Part shown: positions 43,401 to 50,653 of the stretch, in pieces
Numbering within the stretch: the stretch's first letter is position 1
How the letters are laid out: the number at the start of each line of letters is the position of its first letter
Assembly: GCF_000687995.1 (NCBI RefSeq)
Contig: NZ_JIAC01000001.1
Span: 1,116,001 to 1,180,000 of the forward strand
DNA from: Selenomonas ruminantium AC2024
GTDB lineage: Bacteria; Bacillota; Negativicutes; Selenomonadales; Selenomonadaceae
DNA length: 64,000 nt
Reading direction: 5' to 3'
The notes under the pieces: model-generated
The model's input: the letters and a program-made list of their open reading frames with translations, nothing else
Databases searched by the model: none
What the model was told of the DNA's origin: nothing
Made by a program: the position numbers and the translations under genes

Positions 43401-43732
43401 AGACGCTTTTGGAACAACAGGGGTTCGTTATCGATACTGCCGTAGATGGACAGGAGGCTGTCGATATATTCACTGCGTCGGAACCTGGCACCTACAAGGC
43501 CATTCTCATGGATGTGCAAATGCCAAGATTGGATGGTTATGGTGCAACGCAAGCCATTCGCCGCAGCAGCCACCCCGAGGCAGCCACCATTCCCATCATC
43601 GCCGCTACGGCGGATGTGTTCACGGATGATGTGGCACGCGCCATGGCCTGTGGGATGAATGATTACATGAGCAAGCCCATTGACTTTGAAAAGCTCATGG
43701 AAAAGCTGCGGAAATATGTGGGAAAGAGATAA
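40493..43732 (+). CDS. Hybrid sensor histidine kinase with tandem SBP_bac_3 sensors
   Basis: A 1079-residue membrane sensor. A signal/anchor (LWLLFLVAFFFCFAPAEAG) leads to two periplasmic solute-binding-like domains (about 35-265 starting VRVGFYQMSGY, and 275-505 starting FRVVMMPNANPYAYF). A membrane helix follows near 519-542, then a PAS-like region, HisKA with SSMSHEIRTPLNAIIGY near 708, HATPase_c with DSGIGMG and GGSGLGMAIS, and a C-terminal receiver (LLLVEDNEMNREI, phospho-Asp in ILMDVQMPRLDG). It is BvgS/EvgS-like in architecture. No separate output regulator adjoins it. ATG 40493 is preferred because ATG 40466 lies in the preceding terminator. Confidence 0.92.
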   Translation: MHQGRRESFTIFFRLWLLFLVAFFFCFAPAEAGDDTLHLYPQRQTVRVGFYQMSGYHMIGRDGHRYGYGYDYLHLISRYTDWNYDYIGYNMGWMDMFGMLERGEIDLMTGVQKTPEREAKFVYTEKPMAYSSMMLAALKENDKFEPRNPATYNGMRVGLLEGNMRSLEFADFAVKNNFTYTPVFYRSVAMAEDGLKSGEVDAIVTSSKRVLNGEKILELRNPLPLYAITTPDKKDIITSINLAQYKLSSLDPGWEVALSGRYYAEVNGRMMALSPESQAFLQELRASDKVFRVVMMPNANPYAYFDKEGKAQGILPDIFRLIAANAGIRYEIVPVANQAEYEQVLTDENTDIVLGMSSNFYEAEKVGCELTQAILRSSIVQLSLKNESPEGAVAMTANLKRKLAMVGRLPDNVVKQNYDTPEEAVAALKAGKCSSIYMQGLIGQKYVDMDPHNDLRITIVPNQSLDLRLGIRSTLDHRLFEVLSAAIMPQTAPEVQEIIQRHTQVKNREMSWEEMLYTYPLQFILLAVLMMLLAGVALVTVVRNNAARQDEKRRQEVDAVMSYVCRLNEIVVKVDLRKQTATEYHIDENNHVFVETLPHSIERYTNYLHAEEKEKFQPGGQYWDEMHEAFAQKRSYYCEVRKQSEGNTYRFFACQFQPFFQDGELAGFYFYRQDIDDVRRKDIRQREALTDALETAQHASKAKGNFLSSMSHEIRTPLNAIIGYLTIGAQPGNQEDDLRQAIDKSQIAAHHLLGLINNILDLSSIEQGKLQLALEDFSLNDLIAEIQTIFNGQIQQKNIDLRIDMDGVQHTALKGDAMRIKQVLMNIFSNAVKFTPEKGKISVVVRQVAHPNNIYITTFEITDSGIGMGKEYLEKIFKPFEQESAQVAQKYGGSGLGMAISQNLVHMMQGSIEVRSSLGQGTSFYVSLPLQGADNVGGEADESKETAEISFAGIRLLLVEDNEMNREIAETLLEQQGFVIDTAVDGQEAVDIFTASEPGTYKAILMDVQMPRLDGYGATQAIRRSSHPEAATIPIIAATADVFTDDVARAMACGMNDYMSKPIDFEKLMEKLRKYVGKR

Positions 43733-43738
43733 ATAAAA

Positions 43739-43770
43739 AAGTTGACCGGTCAATTTTGACCGGTCAACTT
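43739..43770. terminator. Bidirectional terminator with TTGACCGGTCAA repeats
   Basis: AAGTTGACCGGTCAA pairs perfectly with TTGACCGGTCAACTT. Each arm is itself a palindrome. It separates the convergent sensor kinase and rubrerythrin genes. Confidence 0.85.
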
Positions 43771-43795
43771 ATAAAGTCATTTGTTTATTTGTTGC

Positions 43796-44341
43796 TTATT
43801 TGCCGAAATATCTGTCCAAGAGACCCTTGAAGCCGCGGCCGTGGCGGGCTTCATCCTTGCACATTTCGTGTACGGTATCATGAACGGCATCCAGATTGAG
43901 CTGTTTAGCCAGGGTTGCCAGTTCTTTCTTGCCAGCGCAGGCGCCATGTTCAGCATCTACACGCATGGTCAGGTTCTTCTTGGTGTCGTTCGTGAGGACT
44001 TCGCCCAAGAGTTCTGCGAACTTAGCAGCATGTTCTGCTTCTTCCCAAGCGTAACGCTTGAAGGCTTCGGCAATTTCCGGATAACCTTCACGGTCTGCCT
44101 GACGGCTCATGGCCAGGTACATGCCGACTTCGGAGCATTCGCCCGTGAAGTTCTGGCGCAGACCTTCGATAATGCGGGGGTCAACATCCTTGGCCGTACC
44201 CACATGATGTTCATCGGCGTAATTCATCTCGCCGCTCTGCTCAACGAATTTGGAGGCCGGTGCCTTACAGATGGGGCATACGTCCGGAGCTGCTTCGCCT
44301 TCATGTACATAACCGCAAACCGTGCAAACAAATTTCTTCAT
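43796..44341 (-). CDS. Reverse rubrerythrin
   Basis: A 181-residue peroxide-reducing protein of anaerobes. An N-terminal rubredoxin-type Fe site ([20 protein letters not shown], then ICK) precedes a ferritin-like diiron domain with Glu/His ligands ([41 protein letters not shown]). The rubredoxin-first order defines the reverse type. It uses NAD(P)H-derived electrons to reduce hydrogen peroxide. AGGAGGTAGTAAGATT precedes ATG. The AT-rich upstream region contains TATAAT on this strand at 44460-44465. Confidence 0.95.
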   Translation of the reverse strand: MKKFVCTVCGYVHEGEAAPDVCPICKAPASKFVEQSGEMNYADEHHVGTAKDVDPRIIEGLRQNFTGECSEVGMYLAMSRQADREGYPEIAEAFKRYAWEEAEHAAKFAELLGEVLTNDTKKNLTMRVDAEHGACAGKKELATLAKQLNLDAVHDTVHEMCKDEARHGRGFKGLLDRYFGK

Positions 44342-44646
44342 AATCTTACTACCTCCTAAAATATATTACACATTCATAAAATTCAACGTTATGGTGTGCT
44401 CATCACCATGGCTTAATTATAAGGGGCACAGAATAAAAGATAAATAGCTAAAAATAACGATTATAGGAAAATAAATTACAAATACGTCCGTTTTCTCTAC
44501 GAAACTCAAAATATCATAATTTATCAATATAATTATTAATGGATAATAATTATTATTTAGTGTGGGCAAAATAAGGTGGCAAAATGGAATCAATGGTGTT
44601 ACAATAAAAAAGATAATGTTTAATTGTTTATAGGAGAAAGGAAAAT
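44342..44646. promoter_or_regulatory. AT-rich divergent region between rubrerythrin and tsaE
   Basis: No gene is present. A minus-strand TATAAT at 44460-44465 suits rubrerythrin, and TGGCAA (44577-44582) with TACAAT (44600-44605), spacer 17, suits tsaE. Near 44529-44560 the sequence TATAATTATTAAT and TAATAATTATTA resembles PerR/Fur-type operators, only a weak match. Confidence 0.45.
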
Positions 44647-45129
44647 ATGTTTACCTGTATGACAAGTTCTCCCGAGGAAACTGGTCACCTAGCCGAGCTG
44701 GTGGGGCAAAAGATTCGGGAAGGAACCGTGCTTTGCCTGGAGGGCGACCTGGGGGCTGGCAAGACTTTGTTCGTGCAAAGTCTTGCGCATACGCTGGGCG
44801 TCGAGGGAGATGTGACCAGTCCGACATTCAATCTGATGAATGTTTATGAAGGGATTTGCCGCATTTACCATTTTGACCTCTACCGGCTGGAAACAGAAGA
44901 AGAACTGGAAGATATCGGCTTTTATGAGTACACGGAGGAGCCGGAGGGAATCGTGGTCATTGAGTGGCCCAACAAGTTCCCGGAGTCACTGCCTGAGGAT
45001 TATATTGAAGTGCGTATTCGCAAATTGGGCGAGAACAGCAATGAACGGCAGATTGATTTTTCCAGTATAGGTGCCAAGAATCAGGAGTTTATAAAGGAGT
45101 TGGAGGAATTTGTCAATACTGGCCATTGA
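44647..45129 (+). CDS. tsaE: tRNA threonylcarbamoyladenosine biosynthesis ATPase TsaE
   Basis: A 160-residue P-loop ATPase that works with TsaB and TsaD to form t6A37 in ANN-reading tRNAs. Walker A is LEGDLGAGKTLFVQSLA near residue 32, followed by SPTFNLMNVYEG and HFDLYRLETEEELEDIGFYE. First gene of the tsaE-tsaB-rimI-tsaD operon; its end overlaps tsaB by 20 bases. Confidence 0.96.
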   Translation: MFTCMTSSPEETGHLAELVGQKIREGTVLCLEGDLGAGKTLFVQSLAHTLGVEGDVTSPTFNLMNVYEGICRIYHFDLYRLETEEELEDIGFYEYTEEPEGIVVIEWPNKFPESLPEDYIEVRIRKLGENSNERQIDFSSIGAKNQEFIKELEEFVNTGH

Positions 45130-45844
45130 TACGGCAACCCAGGTTTCCAGCGTGGCGGTGTTAAAGGAAGGCCGGCTTTTGGCCGAGCTCACCATGCAGG
45201 GAAAGCTGACTCATTCGGAAACCCTGCTGCCGCATATTGAGCAGGTGTTGAAGATGGCGGCTGTGGCGAAGGAGGAACTGACGGGCATTGCCGTCAGCAA
45301 CGGCCCAGGTTCCTTTACGGGATTGCGTATTGGACTGGCGGCAGCCAAGGCCATGAGTTATGTGCTGGGGATTCCCCTGGTGGGTGTTTCCACTTTGCAG
45401 GCGCTGGCTTATCAGCTGCCGGCACCGGGCGTGCGCGTAATGTGCCTGCTCGATGCGCAAAAAGGCAATGCCTATGTGGAAAGTTACCGCTGGGAAAATA
45501 ATTCCCTGCAGATAGTGGATTCCGTGCAGGTGGCAAAGATTACGGATATTGTGGCAGCCTGTGCCAATATGAGCGAGCAGGTTATCCTGCTGGGCGATGC
45601 GGTGCAGAAGAAAGTGGCAGGCAAGCTCGAACTGCCCGCTAATGTCAGCGTTGCGCCGCCGCATATCGTTATGCCGCGGGCGGCCTGTGTAGCCATGCTA
45701 GGTCAGGAGAAACTGATGGCTGGCGAGACGGATAACGTGATGGATTTGGAACCGGTGTACATTCGCCGCAGTGAAGCGGAAGTGCTCTGGGAGAAACGTC
45801 ATCCCGAAGAAGCCAAAGCCACGAAGCCGACTGAGGAAATGTAA
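45110..45844 (+). CDS. tsaB: tRNA threonylcarbamoyladenosine biosynthesis protein TsaB
   Basis: A 244-residue ASKHA-fold partner of TsaD. It begins MSILAIDTATQVSSVAVLKE and has SETLLPHIEQVL and VSNGPGSFTGLRIGLAAAKA. The start is TTG at 45110 inside the end of tsaE, so the genes are translationally coupled. Confidence 0.96.
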   Translation: MSILAIDTATQVSSVAVLKEGRLLAELTMQGKLTHSETLLPHIEQVLKMAAVAKEELTGIAVSNGPGSFTGLRIGLAAAKAMSYVLGIPLVGVSTLQALAYQLPAPGVRVMCLLDAQKGNAYVESYRWENNSLQIVDSVQVAKITDIVAACANMSEQVILLGDAVQKKVAGKLELPANVSVAPPHIVMPRAACVAMLGQEKLMAGETDNVMDLEPVYIRRSEAEVLWEKRHPEEAKATKPTEEM

Positions 45845-45865
45845 TTGCAAGAAAGAGGAGATGTA

Positions 45866-46342
45866 ATGGACGCTGTTCCTTTAGATAGTATAGATGTAAA
45901 CAATCTGGAATTTCGGGAGATGGCTCCCGAGGATGCGGACGCGGTAGAAATCGTGGAAAAGGCCTGCTTTGCCATTCCTTGGTCGCGGGAGTCCTTCTGG
46001 AAGGAAGCGCAGAACGAAAACACCTTGTATCTGCTGGCTCTCGATGGCGAGCGCGTGATTGGTTATGTGGGCTGCTGGATTTCCTATGAGGAAGCGCAGA
46101 TTACCAATGTGGCTATTTTGCCTGAGTATCGGGGCAAACGCATTGGCACGCGGATGTTTGGCGAGATTATCGACCGGGTGAAGGAAAAGGGCGTAACGGC
46201 CATGACCCTGGAGGTACGGCCCACCAATGTTCCGGCGCTGGCGCTTTACAAGGGCTATGGCTTCAAGGAAGCCGGCCGCCGTCCGAAATACTATCAGGAT
46301 AACGGTGAAGATGCCATTATCATGTGGAATACGAAACTCTGA
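45866..46342 (+). CDS. rimI: Ribosomal-protein alanine N-acetyltransferase RimI
   Basis: A 158-residue GNAT acetyltransferase, in the family that acetylates the N-terminus of ribosomal protein S18. The acetyl-CoA loop reads VAILPEYRGKRIGTRMF, and the C-terminal part TLEVRPTNVPALALYKGYGF is diagnostic of RimI. Its position between tsaB and tsaD is conserved in many bacteria. AGAGGAG precedes ATG 45866. Confidence 0.95.
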   Translation: MDAVPLDSIDVNNLEFREMAPEDADAVEIVEKACFAIPWSRESFWKEAQNENTLYLLALDGERVIGYVGCWISYEEAQITNVAILPEYRGKRIGTRMFGEIIDRVKEKGVTAMTLEVRPTNVPALALYKGYGFKEAGRRPKYYQDNGEDAIIMWNTKL

Positions 46343-46370
46343 TTGTATAGATAAGGTGACGGAAGTTTTT

Positions 46371-47402
46371 ATGGAAAAGAAAAAGGAAGAACTGCTGACG
46401 CTGGCAATAGAGTCCAGTTGTGATGAGACTTCGGCGGCAGTTTTGCGGGGCGGACGGGAGATTCTTGCCAATATCATCTCCACACAGATTCCCATTCATC
46501 AGAAATTTGGCGGGGTGGTGCCGGAAATCGCCTCCCGCAAACATATCGTAAATATCATGCCAGTAATTGATGAGTGCCTGCGCACGGCTGGCGTGGAACT
46601 TAAAGATATCGACCAGGTGGCGGTAACGTATGGCCCGGGGCTCGTGGGTGCGCTTTTGGTCGGTGTGTCGGCGGCAAAGTCTTTGGCGTTTTCACTGGGC
46701 AAGCCATTAATCGGCGTCAATCATCTGGAAGGACATATCTTTGCCAATTTCCTGGCGGCACCGGATTTGGAACCGCCGTTTATGGCGCTCGTGGTGTCTG
46801 GCGGTCATACGGCGCTTGTCGATGTGCAGGGCTATAACCGCTTCCGTATGATGGGGCAGACCCGTGATGATGCGGCTGGCGAAGCCTTTGACAAGATTGC
46901 CCGCGTGATGGGCCTGCCTTATCCCGGCGGCCCGCGCATTGATGCACTGGCCAAAGAGGGCGACCCCATGGCCATTGATTTTCCGCAGGCGCTTACGGAA
47001 AAGGGCAATTACGAGTTCAGTTTCAGCGGCTTGAAGTCGGCGGTGCTCAACTACATCAACAGTGAGAAGATGAAGGGGCACGAGCTCAATAAGGCCGATA
47101 TTGCAGCGTCCTTCCAGCGTTCGGTTATCGAGGTGTTGGTGGGTAAGGCGTTCCAGGCAGTCAAAGAAGCCGGGCGCGATACCTTGGTGCTGGCTGGCGG
47201 TGTAGCAGCCAACAGCGGTTTGGAAGCCCGCCTGCGCGAAGAAGCGGAGAAGCGGGGCGTAAGGTTCCTTTATCCGAGCAAGATTTTGTGTACCGATAAT
47301 GCGGCTATGATTGGGTGCCGTGGGTACTATCAGGCGCTTGAGGGCGGGTATAGTGATTTGTACCTGAATGCGGTGCCGGGGCTTAGTCTCACAGATAAAT
47401 AA
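46371..47402 (+). CDS. tsaD: tRNA N6-adenosine threonylcarbamoyltransferase TsaD
   Basis: A 343-residue catalytic subunit for t6A. It begins LTLAIESSCDETSAAVL. The metal-binding HxxxH is in NHLEGHIFANF near residue 115, with SGGHTALVDV, RTDDAA-type TRDDAAGEAFDKIARVMG and the end motif CTDNAAMIG. A GTG at 46353 is an alternative start six codons earlier. Last gene of the tsa operon. Confidence 0.96.
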   Translation: MEKKKEELLTLAIESSCDETSAAVLRGGREILANIISTQIPIHQKFGGVVPEIASRKHIVNIMPVIDECLRTAGVELKDIDQVAVTYGPGLVGALLVGVSAAKSLAFSLGKPLIGVNHLEGHIFANFLAAPDLEPPFMALVVSGGHTALVDVQGYNRFRMMGQTRDDAAGEAFDKIARVMGLPYPGGPRIDALAKEGDPMAIDFPQALTEKGNYEFSFSGLKSAVLNYINSEKMKGHELNKADIAASFQRSVIEVLVGKAFQAVKEAGRDTLVLAGGVAANSGLEARLREEAEKRGVRFLYPSKILCTDNAAMIGCRGYYQALEGGYSDLYLNAVPGLSLTDK

Positions 47403-47423
47403 GTTTATAAGATACGTTCCAAT

Positions 47424-47623
47424 GGCGGAACAGATATGGTTTTCACGCTGCGCTATGCCGCAGGGCTAAAACTATTTTTTGCCTTTTAATTAAGTATCGC
47501 GAAGCGTCAAAACTCGCTTCGCTCAGACAGTAGACGCTTCACGATAAAACAGCGGTAGGCAAAAAATAGTTTCTTAACGCCCTGCGCCAAACGCTTCGCT
47601 TAGAGAACCATATCTGTTCCGCC
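47424..47623. repeat. Foldback repeat B, copy B2
   Basis: Outer arms GGCGGAACAGATATGGTT (47424-47441) and 47606-47623 are perfectly complementary over 18 bases. A CGCAGGGC (47459-47466)/GCCCTGCG (47579-47586) stem comes next. AAACTATTTTTTGCC (47469-47483) pairs perfectly with 47558-47572. The inner ATCGCGAAGCGTC (47496-47508) pairs with 47533-47545. Linkers match copy B1, stems do not. No gene is visible between tsaD and the sensor kinase; TTTTTAGGC follows the element as in B1. Confidence 0.85.
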
Positions 47624-47661
47624 AAGTTACGTTTTTAGGCTATTTTTACAGGGAGGATGGC

Positions 47662-49146
47662 ATGAAAAGCCTTCCCCTCTGGGGAAGGTGCCCCCGCAGG
47701 GGGCGGATGAGGTGGAAAATGCGCAATACCAATAATAATTTAACAACCAAACAATTAAATATCTTGGACCGCCTAAAGCAAATTCTCCCTTTCGTGGCTG
47801 ACCTCGCTCATGGCCATGCCGCTATCTACATTCAGGCGGAAACAGCGGGGAAGTTGCGCATAACGGCCACCGCCATGCCGCATACGGTCTATATGCAGGA
47901 CGCTGCGGAAGCAGCGGCAGGCTTGGTGGATACGTTATCGGAACCGCTGGTTACGGAAGTTTTCCAATCCGCCCAGTTCGTGCATGGCAAGCGGGAGCAG
48001 GATTATGGGCATTTTGTGGATATGTATGTGTTCCCTGTTGTTGATGGAACAAATGTGATTGCGGTTATCAGCATTGAGGTGGATAAGGAGCATTTAAATA
48101 TTGATGATTTCTCCTATCTTATCAAGACCACGCAGGATGTGTTGAATTTTGCGGCCCGCGATGTGGATTTGGCGCCGTTTACGCCACTTTCGGCCAGTGA
48201 CGGGCTGTTGATTACCGACCAGTTCAGCCGGATTGTGTTTGCCAATGCGGCGGCACAGCGGATTTATCGGGTTTTGGGCGTCGGGAGTCTCAAGGGCTGT
48301 CATTTGTTTGACCGGCAGTTGACGCGTCATGTCACGCGGGAATCTTTTGAGCGGGAGCGGCCCTGGCAGAAGGAGCTTTCGGCGGGCGGTTTGCAGCTTA
48401 TCCGCCGGCAGATTGATTTGCAGGCGGGGGGCACGCTCCTGCGGCGGCTTGTCGTGCTCTCGGATGTGACGGAAATCCGGGCCAAGGAGCAGGAAATCCG
48501 CATTAAGTCGGCGGTGATTCAGGAGATTCACCACCGGGTCAAGAATAATCTGCAGACGGTGGCAAGTCTCCTGCGGCTGCAGGCGCGGCGCAGTGGTTCG
48601 GATGAGGTCAAGTCGGCGCTTTCCGAAAGCGTCAACCGCGTGCTGTCCATTGCGGCGGTGCACGATTTTCTTTCGCGGCAGGGGCGGGAGAGCATGGAAC
48701 TGGGGCAGATTATGGCGGAGATTTTTGCCCAGGTCAAGGCAAGTATGGTCGCGGCGGATTTTGATTTGCGGCAGGAGTATATGGGCGAGACGGTAAGTTT
48801 GCCGCCGAAATACGCCAGCTCGTTGGCACTGGTGCTCAATGAGCTGATAATAAACGCCGTAGAACACGCCTTTACCGGACGGCAGGCGGGGCTTGTGGGC
48901 TTAACGGTGGAACTCGATGAAGAATTGCGGCTGGATTTCTATGATGATGGCTGCGGACTGCCCGCAGATTTTCAGCCGAACAAATCCCGGTCGCTGGGAT
49001 TATCCATAATCCGCACCTTGATTGAGGGCGATTTGGAGGGCAGTTTCCGGCTGGAAAATGACAGCAGCGGTCGGGGAACACATGCGTATATTGTCCTGCC
49101 CAAGCCGCAGGCGCAGGGACAGGTTGTGGCAAGTTTGGAGGAATGA
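47662..49146 (+). CDS. HisKA_2-type sensor histidine kinase (PdtaS/EutW-like)
   Basis: A 494-residue cytoplasmic kinase, no membrane helix. It has a GAF-like domain (about 40-165), a PAS domain (about 175-285, DGLLITDQFSRIVFANAAAQ) and the HisKA_2 phospho-acceptor IQEIHHRVKNNLQTVASLLR near residue 290. HATPase_c follows (LNELIINAVEHAF, DDGCGLP, SLGLSIIRTLIEGDLEG). It is paired with an ANTAR regulator overlapping its stop. GGGAGG is 5 bases before ATG 47662, but the first codons coincide with a REP-like palindrome; ATG 47719 (MRNTNNNLTTKQ) is an alternative. Confidence 0.9.
   Translation: MKSLPLWGRCPRRGRMRWKMRNTNNNLTTKQLNILDRLKQILPFVADLAHGHAAIYIQAETAGKLRITATAMPHTVYMQDAAEAAAGLVDTLSEPLVTEVFQSAQFVHGKREQDYGHFVDMYVFPVVDGTNVIAVISIEVDKEHLNIDDFSYLIKTTQDVLNFAARDVDLAPFTPLSASDGLLITDQFSRIVFANAAAQRIYRVLGVGSLKGCHLFDRQLTRHVTRESFERERPWQKELSAGGLQLIRRQIDLQAGGTLLRRLVVLSDVTEIRAKEQEIRIKSAVIQEIHHRVKNNLQTVASLLRLQARRSGSDEVKSALSESVNRVLSIAAVHDFLSRQGRESMELGQIMAEIFAQVKASMVAADFDLRQEYMGETVSLPPKYASSLALVLNELIINAVEHAFTGRQAGLVGLTVELDEELRLDFYDDGCGLPADFQPNKSRSLGLSIIRTLIEGDLEGSFRLENDSSGRGTHAYIVLPKPQAQGQVVASLEE
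47670..47715. repeat. REP-like double hairpin inside the kinase 5' end
   Basis: CCTTCCCC (47670-47677) pairs with GGGGAAGG (47681-47688) and GCCCCC (47690-47695) pairs with GGGGGC (47699-47704), followed by GGATGAGGTGG. This pattern resembles short repeats scattered in gut Firmicutes genomes; recalled, not searched. Confidence 0.6.
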
Positions 49147-49148
49147 AT

Positions 49149-49742
49149 ATGCAGGAAAACAGGAAATCACTACGGATTGTCATTGCCGATAACGAATCCC
49201 TTATCCGTCTGGATATTCGGGAAATGCTCGAAGATGCGGGCCACGAAGTCGTGGGCGAAGCGGTAAATGGCCGACGGGCGGTGGAACTTACCCGCCAGCA
49301 TCGCCCGGATTTGGTGCTGATGGATATTAAGATGCCGGAAATGGATGGCATTACCGCGGCAGGAAAAATCTATGCGGATAAAATTGCGCCGGTTATTCTG
49401 CTGACGGCTTTCAGCCAGCCTGATATTGTGGATAAGGCCAAGGACTCCGGCGTGCTGGGGTATCTCGTAAAGCCGGTACAGGAAAGCCAGCTTTTTCCTG
49501 CGATTGAAATCGCGCTCTCCCGCTGGCAGGAAATGCAGGGGCTGGAGGATGAACTAGAAAAGCTCAAAGACTCTTTGGAAACGCGCAAAATGGTCGATAG
49601 GGCCAAGGGTATTATCATGGCGGCGCATAAACTGGGGGAACAGGAAGCGTATCGCCGGATGCAGCAGTATGCCATGCAGAAGCGGGTGCCGCTGAAGGAT
49701 GTGGCACAGAGCATTATCCGTGCGGCAGGCGGCAAGGCTTAA
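49149..49742 (+). CDS. ANTAR-domain response regulator (RNA-binding antiterminator)
   Basis: A 197-residue regulator. The receiver (RIVIADNESLIRLDIREML, phospho-Asp in LVLMDIKMPEMDG, Lys in GYLVKPVQ) is joined by a coiled coil to an ANTAR domain (VDRAKGIIMAAHKLGEQEAY, then RRMQQYAMQKRVPLKDVAQS). Such proteins bind paired hairpins in leader RNA and prevent termination, often of nitrogen or ethanolamine genes. The kinase directly upstream should phosphorylate it. ATG 49149 is 8 bases after GGAGG; ATG 49143 is too close. Targets are not in this window as far as I can see. Confidence 0.92.
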   Translation: MQENRKSLRIVIADNESLIRLDIREMLEDAGHEVVGEAVNGRRAVELTRQHRPDLVLMDIKMPEMDGITAAGKIYADKIAPVILLTAFSQPDIVDKAKDSGVLGYLVKPVQESQLFPAIEIALSRWQEMQGLEDELEKLKDSLETRKMVDRAKGIIMAAHKLGEQEAYRRMQQYAMQKRVPLKDVAQSIIRAAGGKA

Positions 49743-49752
49743 ACATCATAAC

Positions 49753-49848
49753 AATAAGACGCCCGAGGGGGCTGGCAGTATTTTTCCTCTGCTGAGACAG
49801 GATTGTCAAGCGCTACGGAAAAACACCGCCAGCCTCCTCGGGCTTATT
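49753..49848. repeat. Hairpin repeat C, copy C1
   Basis: The 5' arm, with AATAAG and GCCCGAGGGGGCTGGC (49761-49776), pairs with GCCAGCCTCCTCGGGC then TTATT (49828-49848). TTTTTCC and GGAAAAA extend the stem. The loop CTCTGCTGAGACAGG and the tail TGCGTA are shared with copy C2. It lies just after the ANTAR gene and runs almost directly into repeat A2. Confidence 0.8.
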
Positions 49849-49859
49849 GCGTAATTTTG

Positions 49860-50468
49860 TAAATTGCAGTTTGCCGGGGAGTTCGGTTCGTGATAAAAAT
49901 ATCATGTTCATACGTAGTCAGGGGCAAACGGGGAGTGCTTTTTCTGTCTCCCGCTAAACGACCCCCTCGGAAAATTGAGCTGTCCAGGTACCCGCGCCGG
50001 GCAGGCCAACGGCGCTGTTTTCAGCGTATTTGCTTAGCGGCTTCCTATAGGGGCCGGCCTTCACTGCGTTCAGGCAGTCGCTCCTAACAGAAAAAGCACT
50101 CCCCGTCCGCCCCAAGCTTCGCCCTGTACAATTGCTACGAACTCGTCTCTCCCGTAACAAGAACATCGATGTACTTGTTGCTTGTCACTACGAAAATGTC
50201 GTCTTATACGGACATCGCTTAGGGCGGAGGTGGTGATGCTTTTCGCCGTGGAACGACTGTCCGAACGCAGTGAGGACTGGCCCACAAACGGCACAGACTA
50301 AATACTGGGCTGAATATACGCGCCGACGGTCTTGCCCGGCGCAGGTACCTAAAAAGCCCATAAATTTCCTTGTGGGTCATTCAGTGCAACGGCAAAAAGT
50401 ATTACCACCTCCGCCCCCATTGAGTTGTAACAATAATATTTCAGTACGCACTAACAAACTGCAATTTA
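49860..50468. repeat. Foldback repeat A, copy A2 (609 bp, non-coding)
   Basis: Perfect 14-base terminal inverted repeats TAAATTGCAGTTTG (49860-49873) and CAAACTGCAATTTA (50455-50468). CGGGGAGTGCTTTTTCTGT (49929-49947) pairs perfectly with 50087-50105. A 28-base arm at 50222-50249 (GGGCGGAGGTGGTGATGC onward) pairs with 50389-50416. The block 50052-50084 is an inverted copy of 50250-50282. It matches A1 (3378-3988) throughout. No target-site duplication is evident. It fills the gap before the mannitol regulator gene. Confidence 0.82.
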
Positions 50469-50551
50469 TACGTGTGGGGAAATCTTTTTAGGTCTGAATG
50501 ATTCTTTATTTTTGTCCTGCTCGTTATTGGACAAGATTGAATGTCTTTAAC

Positions 50552-50580
50552 TTGTATAAAATCGGAATAACCCGTATAAT
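50552..50580 (+). promoter_or_regulatory. Promoter of the mannitol genes
   Basis: TTGTAT (50552-50557) and TATAAT (50575-50580), spacer 17. Confidence 0.65.
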
Positions 50581-50653
50581 AAAACCATCGAAACACGAAT
50601 TACTTAAATCGGTTTTGATACGCTTCTGAGTGATCATAGGAGGCAAAGTGAAA

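Noticed and set aside
21946-47623. Element B as a CRISPR array or retron
   Set aside because: No direct repeat-spacer periodicity and no Cas or reverse transcriptase genes in the window.
3378-50468. Element A as an insertion sequence or group II intron
   Set aside because: No transposase or reverse transcriptase frame, no target duplication, and no catalytic domain V motif seen.
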